IMG/VR virus record: IMGVR_UViG_3300031216_000062
Location: 1-25,201 of that record
DNA from: a virus
Direction: 5' to 3' (one strand)
DNA: 25,201 bases
The notes under the pieces are model-generated. The model made no database searches and was not told the origin of the DNA. It saw nothing but the letters and a program-made list of their open reading frames with translations. The position numbers were made by a program, and so were the translations under genes. Positions 22,121 to 25,201 of this stretch are shown here, one piece after another. Each line of letters starts with the position of its first letter. The first letter of the stretch is position 1.

Positions 22121-22701
22121 ATCGCATAGAAAAATTAATTCAAGCAAAGAATTTTAAATCTCTCCCAGAAGAAATAAAGCTCCTAGCGAGCTGGGTCGAT
22201 TGGTTAAGTTACGATTGGTTTGAGACTGGGTCATCAGAAACTTATCACGAATACATCGAAGCGGTTAATTGGCTTCGCAACGAGCTTGCAATTTCCTATG
22301 GTGCTAACTTATTAATTCCAAAACAGGTCGATGAAAGCAACGCGACAAACCTATGGTTTAATTTTGCAATGAGATTCGATAAAGATTCTCTTCTCGACAT
22401 GGATTATGATCGTAGTTATGAAATAAAAATAAGAAACGGAAAATATTGCATGGTTGAAGTAAATTCTTTTTCATGCCTGTCTAGGGAAAATAAAAATAGG
22501 TTTTTGCTTTATAATTATTTACTCAGAAGAAAAACTGAGCTTGGAATAAACAGCAAGTGGCTGCTGCCTTACCTTGGATATTTAACAAAAAACAATTTAG
22601 GACTCAGCGTTATTCCTAAGAAATATAAAAATATCGCAATGGATAAGTATGAAAGTTTAATTCTTAGCTTGGGAGTCGATGCCAGTATGCTCTGTGAGTA
22701 A
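22117..22701 (+). CDS. Unknown 194-aa protein of the replication operon
   Basis: This mostly helical protein (MNRIEKLIQAKNFKSLPEEI, then YHEYIEAVNWLRNELAISYG, RFLLYNYLLRRKTELGINSK) has many Trp and Tyr residues and no known motif. It is translationally coupled to the helicase gene (ATGA overlap), so a replication-accessory role is likely by position. Confidence 0.7.
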   Translation: MNRIEKLIQAKNFKSLPEEIKLLASWVDWLSYDWFETGSSETYHEYIEAVNWLRNELAISYGANLLIPKQVDESNATNLWFNFAMRFDKDSLLDMDYDRSYEIKIRNGKYCMVEVNSFSCLSRENKNRFLLYNYLLRRKTELGINSKWLLPYLGYLTKNNLGLSVIPKKYKNIAMDKYESLILSLGVDASMLCE

Positions 22702-22960
22702 TTCTTTGTTAAGTAGGATTGGTTTACTGTGTATGGTGTGTGTGTTTTTAGGTTAGCTTGTAAAATGGCAAATAGGGCACATAGGATGATTGTAATTTTT
22801 ATAAACAAATTTAATTTTATAGAGTTTATTTATTAAAATTAAATTTCTGATAGATAAATATGATCGATAAGCTTAACAATTTTTGTATTAATATTAAAAC
22901 TTTAATGTATATTTTAACACCCCTAGAAAAACAAATAGTAACTTTAAAAAAGGTTTTGGA
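22702..22960. other. AT-rich non-coding gap with a 13-bp inverted repeat
   Basis: No gene is supported here. AAATTTAATTTTA (22807-22819) and its exact reverse complement (22834-22846) form a 13-bp A/T-only stem with a 14-nt loop. Upstream is a TG-rich run near 22730-22750. A possible weak promoter (TTGTAT at 22883, TATATT at 22908) has a 19-bp spacer and is not convincing. The stem could be a weak terminator or a melting site. Confidence 0.5.
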
Positions 22961-23185
22961 ATGAATAATTTTAAGCGTGGAGACATAGTTTATACAAAGA
23001 AAAACCTTGCTAACTATGTTGGTGCTGGTTGTATAGGTATAATTATTAATCAAATGGAAAGGTGCGAAGATACTTTTTTTTGTGACTGGGAATTGAAACA
23101 CTCTAAGCCTAGAAACTTTGTACACGATGGCTACAACTCTTGGCATGTTCCTAGTCACATTTTAGTAAAAATAGGAGAGCTTTAA
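22961..23185 (+). CDS. Unknown 74-aa protein
   Basis: The protein begins MNNFKRGDIVYTKKNLANYV and has a small beta-barrel-like plan (GAGCIGIIINQME, then a Trp- and His-containing loop and HVPSHILVKIGEL), as in small SH3/KOW-like accessory proteins. No family is recognised. AAGG lies upstream and the stop overlaps the next start (TAATG), so it leads an operon of small early proteins. Confidence 0.7.
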   Translation: MNNFKRGDIVYTKKNLANYVGAGCIGIIINQMERCEDTFFCDWELKHSKPRNFVHDGYNSWHVPSHILVKIGEL

Positions 23186-23580
23186 TGAGAAAGTTTAAAA
23201 TAAAATACAGGGATAATATAAAAATCGAATTGGGTGAATATGAAACCGTTCTCATGGTTGATAAAATTGGCGGTAAGCTTTTTTTAAGAAACCCTAAGAA
23301 TGAGATAAAGAGAAGTGCTTGCTATGCAAAGAGAGCAATCTCAGAAGTCTCAGTAGATGGGTTAAGTGGAGTTGTAAACTTTGAAAGTGGTCCAATCTCA
23401 TTTCATCTTGAAGATAGAATTGGCAGCGCAAAGCATAATATGACTTTTTTCTATCATGACGTTGTGGATAACTTATTTGTTGAGAAGTTATCCACAGGGC
23501 ATAAAGTTTTAAACAGTCATCCCTTTGGAGAGAAAGAAGATGGTGCTTGGATGAGTGGTTGTCACTCAGCAATATACTAG
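23185..23580 (+). CDS. Unknown 131-aa protein, paralog A
   Basis: This is the first of two tandem paralogs (with 23821-24207). Both open MRKF/MRKI-K/R and have a beta-rich body. They share the C-terminal signature EKL(S/T)TGHKVL...GEKEDG(A/S)WM, ending in a conserved H-(S/A)-AIY. No known domain is recognised. The coding region contains two perfect DnaA boxes in inverted orientation (23463-23496) that paralog B lacks. AGGAG lies upstream of the ATG, which overlaps the preceding stop. Confidence 0.75.
   Translation: MRKFKIKYRDNIKIELGEYETVLMVDKIGGKLFLRNPKNEIKRSACYAKRAISEVSVDGLSGVVNFESGPISFHLEDRIGSAKHNMTFFYHDVVDNLFVEKLSTGHKVLNSHPFGEKEDGAWMSGCHSAIY
23463..23496 (+). repeat. Inverted pair of DnaA boxes
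   Basis: TGTGGATAACTT (23463-23474) and AAGTTATCCACA (23485-23496) are perfect 12-bp inverted arms around a 10-nt loop. Each arm contains the consensus DnaA box TTATCCACA. It lies inside the 131-aa gene. Confidence 0.8.
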
Positions 23581-23588
23581 GAGAAAAA

Positions 23589-23729
23589 TTGAAAATAAAA
23601 ACCGTAAATTTAAAAGTTAAAGAGCAAGCTGAAAAAGACAGTTCTACTAGATTTGAAACGAAAGATTATATCTACACAAGAGGCAAGTTAGTCAAAGAGT
23701 GTAGTTTTAAGATTAAAGAAAGGGCTTAA
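23589..23729 (+). CDS. Unknown 46-aa basic protein
   Basis: This small lysine-rich protein (KIKTVNLKVKEQAEKDSSTR, then YIYTRGKLVKECSFKIKERA) starts with TTG at 23589, supported by AGGAG five bases upstream. The longer reading from 23547 would overlap the previous gene and has no ribosome-binding site. No domain is recognised; it could bind nucleic acid by charge alone. Confidence 0.6.
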   Translation: MKIKTVNLKVKEQAEKDSSTRFETKDYIYTRGKLVKECSFKIKERA

Positions 23730-23733
23730 ATTT

Positions 23734-23817
23734 AACCGCCACAGAGGGGCATAACTAATTATGTGTTTATACGCCTAGTCACCTCTTTTAAGGGCTAGGC
23801 AATTAATTTGAGAGGGG
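23734..23817 (+). promoter_or_regulatory. Leader with possible ribosome-binding-site sequestration
   Basis: CACCTCTTTT (about 23781-23790) can pair with the downstream ribosome-binding site GAGAGG before 23821, or with AGAGG further upstream (about 23743). GCCTAG/CTAGGC (6-bp arms) brackets the same segment. This could switch translation of paralog B; it is a pairing idea only. Confidence 0.3.
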
Positions 23818-23820
23818 AAA

Positions 23821-24207
23821 ATGAGAAAGATAAGGATTAGTACACGTGAAAAGATACGCCTTGAATATGGCAACATGAGGACGACTCTCGGGTTAGTCGG
23901 AAAGAATGGGGAGTACTTTTTAAACTTTCCAGTAAAAGAAAGCTCACGACATACCTCTTATGCAAAAGACGCAAGAGTTCAGATGAGCGATGGAAACAAA
24001 AGCGGCGTTGTCAGTTTTAAAGAACTAAAAGTTAACTTTGAAATAAAGCAAATTGGAGAAAGTCCAAGGCACGATTTTATATTTGACGATGTTGATTTTG
24101 TTTATGCTGAAAAACTTACGACAGGTCACAAGGTATTAGAAAAAAACCACTACGGCGAAAAAGAAGATGGATCATGGATGGGTTGCGGTCACGCAGCTAT
24201 ATATTAA
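23821..24207 (+). CDS. Unknown 128-aa protein, paralog B
   Basis: This is the second copy of the 131-aa family: MRKIRISTREKIRLEYGNMR at the start and YAEKLTTGHKVLEKNHYGEK, then EDGSWMGCGHAAIY at the end. The strong ribosome-binding site GAGAGGGG is 4 bases before the ATG. Conservation is strongest in the last 30 residues, which probably hold the functional site (Lys, His, Glu, Trp, His, Tyr). Function is unknown. Confidence 0.75.
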   Translation: MRKIRISTREKIRLEYGNMRTTLGLVGKNGEYFLNFPVKESSRHTSYAKDARVQMSDGNKSGVVSFKELKVNFEIKQIGESPRHDFIFDDVDFVYAEKLTTGHKVLEKNHYGEKEDGSWMGCGHAAIY

Positions 24208-24220
24208 AGGAAATACGAAA

Positions 24221-24742
24221 ATGATTATAAGTAAAACAAAAAACACAAAGATAAATGAAGCTATCTGGCTAGCTAACGACCTATTGAATAACAAAGGTTT
24301 TTACGAAGAAATTCTAGCTTTTGGTGAATTTGATATGTCAGACGCAAAGACAGAAAAAATCATTGAATTAATGAAAGTAGCTCATAAAGAATCGATCATG
24401 CAAGTTCATTCTTACTTTAAAAAATGGTCGAGAGCTTATGGATATTACGAACCAAACAGACCAACGAGAATAAACATAAATACTGCTAAGTTGAATCGCT
24501 CAATTGGCTCTTTGGTGGCATCAATAATTCACGAATATGTTCATTATGTTGATGGATTGACTCCGTTGAGTTTTGGTCATGGATCAAATTCGCCAAATGG
24601 AAAGAGTCGAACTTCTCCGTATGCAATCGATAACATCGCTCAGTCAATCATTGAAGGTGAATACATCGACAATAACGAGTCTTCTTTAATTATTAACACT
24701 TATACACCTTGGTATAAAAGATTGTTTAGGTGGTTATTTTGA
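24221..24742 (+). CDS. HExxH metallopeptidase-like protein, early region
   Basis: This 173-aa protein has HEYVH at residues 104-108 in SLVASIIHEYVHYVDGLTPL, a zinc-metallopeptidase-type helix, with a His-containing loop after it (FGHGSN) and an acidic helix (IAQSIIEGEYID) that could give a third ligand. I chose ATG 24221, preceded by AAAGGAAATACGAAA; the open frame begins earlier inside the paralog gene without a ribosome-binding site. It may target a host protein early in infection, but no substrate is visible. Confidence 0.65.
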   Translation: MIISKTKNTKINEAIWLANDLLNNKGFYEEILAFGEFDMSDAKTEKIIELMKVAHKESIMQVHSYFKKWSRAYGYYEPNRPTRININTAKLNRSIGSLVASIIHEYVHYVDGLTPLSFGHGSNSPNGKSRTSPYAIDNIAQSIIEGEYIDNNESSLIINTYTPWYKRLFRWLF

Positions 24743-24828
24743 ACGGTGCAAGAGCATTCGGACTGTGTGCGATTATCTGCACATGGTTTTGGTATTACGT
24801 TTATCAATTTGTGAGGGCATTTTTATGA
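24739..24828 (+). CDS. 29-aa membrane peptide
   Basis: TTG at 24739 starts a 29-codon frame (AFGLCAIICTWFWYYVYQFV in its core) that is one hydrophobic membrane-spanning helix with Arg residues on both sides. AGGTGG lies 5 bases upstream; the start overlaps the previous stop and its stop overlaps the next start as ATGA. That spacing and double coupling suggest it is translated. Small phage membrane peptides often act in lysis inhibition, superinfection or host takeover; its function is unknown. Confidence 0.5.
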   Translation: MNGARAFGLCAIICTWFWYYVYQFVRAFL

Positions 24829-25004
24829 ATAAAGAAACAAGAAAAAGAATTTTACCAATGGATTTAAGACTTAAAGAAGAAATGATCTTGCTTTCAAAAA
24901 TCAGAACAACTTCAAGAAAGAAAATGAAGTCCGACATAAGAAAGTTTGTGAAAGATGCGAAGTTGAAATATGAGGATGGGATTATGGAAGGGAGAAAACT
25001 GTGA
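24825..25004 (+). CDS. Unknown 59-aa basic protein
   Basis: This lysine/arginine-rich helical protein (MNKETRKRILPMDLRLKEEM, then KIRTTSRKKMKSDIRKFVKD) could bind nucleic acid. I chose ATG 24825, with GAGGG about 7 bases upstream; a GTG at 24765 in the same frame has no ribosome-binding site and overlaps the membrane peptide frame. The stop overlaps the next start (GTGA). Confidence 0.6.
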   Translation: MNKETRKRILPMDLRLKEEMILLSKIRTTSRKKMKSDIRKFVKDAKLKYEDGIMEGRKL

Positions 25005-25201
25005 TTAATTTAGAAAAACAACCATTTTTGCATTTAAAAACTGGAAAGACTTATATTCTTGAATTTTCCATAGGTCTTAAATTGTTTAGAAGATGGTTTT
25101 ACTTTTTGGTTTATAGAAACCCACAGAGCCATGTTTATTATGTGAGAACCGAAAGAGATTTTATGAAGAAATTTGAAATAACAGTAGATTATAGTACAGG
25201 A
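25001..25201 (+). CDS. Unknown protein, truncated by the right edge
   Basis: GTG at 25001 (GTGA overlap with the gene before; GGGAG six bases upstream) starts a frame that is open to the window end: MINLEKQPFLHLKTGKTYIL, then FSIGLKLFRRWFYFLVYRNP. It has an aromatic, beta-rich look. The family is not recognised. Confidence 0.6.
   Translation, partial: MINLEKQPFLHLKTGKTYILEFSIGLKLFRRWFYFLVYRNPQSHVYYVRTERDFMKKFEITVDYSTG

Noticed and set aside
22569-23158. Minus-strand frames in the 22.6-23.2 kb region
   Set aside because: They run against the operon, cover an AT-rich gap and real plus-strand genes, and lack ribosome-binding sites.
24167-24220. Longer reading of the HEYVH protein from ATG 24167
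   Set aside because: It lies inside the end of paralog B, and ATG 24221 has a good ribosome-binding site.
24765-24824. Longer reading of the 59-aa protein from GTG 24765
   Set aside because: No ribosome-binding site lies upstream, and the stretch overlaps the better-supported membrane peptide; ATG 24825 has GAGGG.
1-25201. tRNA genes, CRISPR arrays, insertion sequences and attachment sites
   Set aside because: I found no cloverleaf-like sequence, regularly spaced repeat-spacer array, transposase, integrase or terminal repeat pair.

Overview
The window is the core of a tailed, siphovirus-type phage or prophage genome. The DNA is AT-rich and ribosome-binding sites are strong AGGAG-type. A long structural and packaging block runs leftward on the minus strand (16820 down to 1, continuing off the left edge). 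An early, replication and accessory block runs rightward on the plus strand (16942 to 25201, continuing off the right edge). The two diverge from a 121-bp region holding back-to-back promoters whose -35 boxes overlap. I see no integrase, repressor, tRNA, CRISPR or rRNA, and no recognisable endolysin. The host cannot be named from the sequence. A lipoprotein signal and the lambda-like tail assembly logic suggest a Gram-negative host, but that is inference.

Minus-strand block, in order of transcription: two unknown small proteins (16820-15958), terminase small subunit, a beta-class DNA methyltransferase wedged between the terminase subunits, terminase large subunit, and portal. Then come two paralogous virion-morphogenesis (gp10-like) proteins flanking a small HExxH metallopeptidase-like protein, followed by scaffold, major capsid protein and a small putative decoration protein. 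After a UUCG-loop terminator come a 67-aa protein, a 562-aa lectin-like protein, a head-tail connector-like protein, a tail terminator-like protein and the major tail protein. After a second terminator come the tail assembly chaperone pair (made through a lambda-type -1 frameshift on GGGAAAG), the tape measure protein, a discoidin-like tail protein and a truncated tail protein.

Plus-strand block: two small proteins and a lipoprotein (16942-17720); a 71-aa protein, a Dam-type N6-adenine methyltransferase, and two small proteins leading into RecT (17900-20241). After a structured non-coding gap and a strong terminator come a lambda-O-like replication initiator, a RecA/DnaB-type helicase ATPase and an unknown 194-aa protein. 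The far right holds small early proteins, including a tandem paralogous pair (131 and 128 aa), a second HExxH protein and a 29-aa membrane peptide.

The most interesting signals lie in or between genes. (1) A helically phased array of CTTAG/CTTAA motifs followed by seven tandem purine pentamers sits inside the initiator gene, laid out like the lambda origin. (2) A promoter-operator cassette with the palindrome TCAAGTATTTACTTGA is duplicated upstream of two early gene clusters, with a repeated leader hairpin plus ATGGAGA ribosome-binding site. (3) Six perfect DnaA boxes occur, two of them in a perfect 12-bp inverted repeat. (4) The programmed frameshift in the tail chaperone gene is clear.
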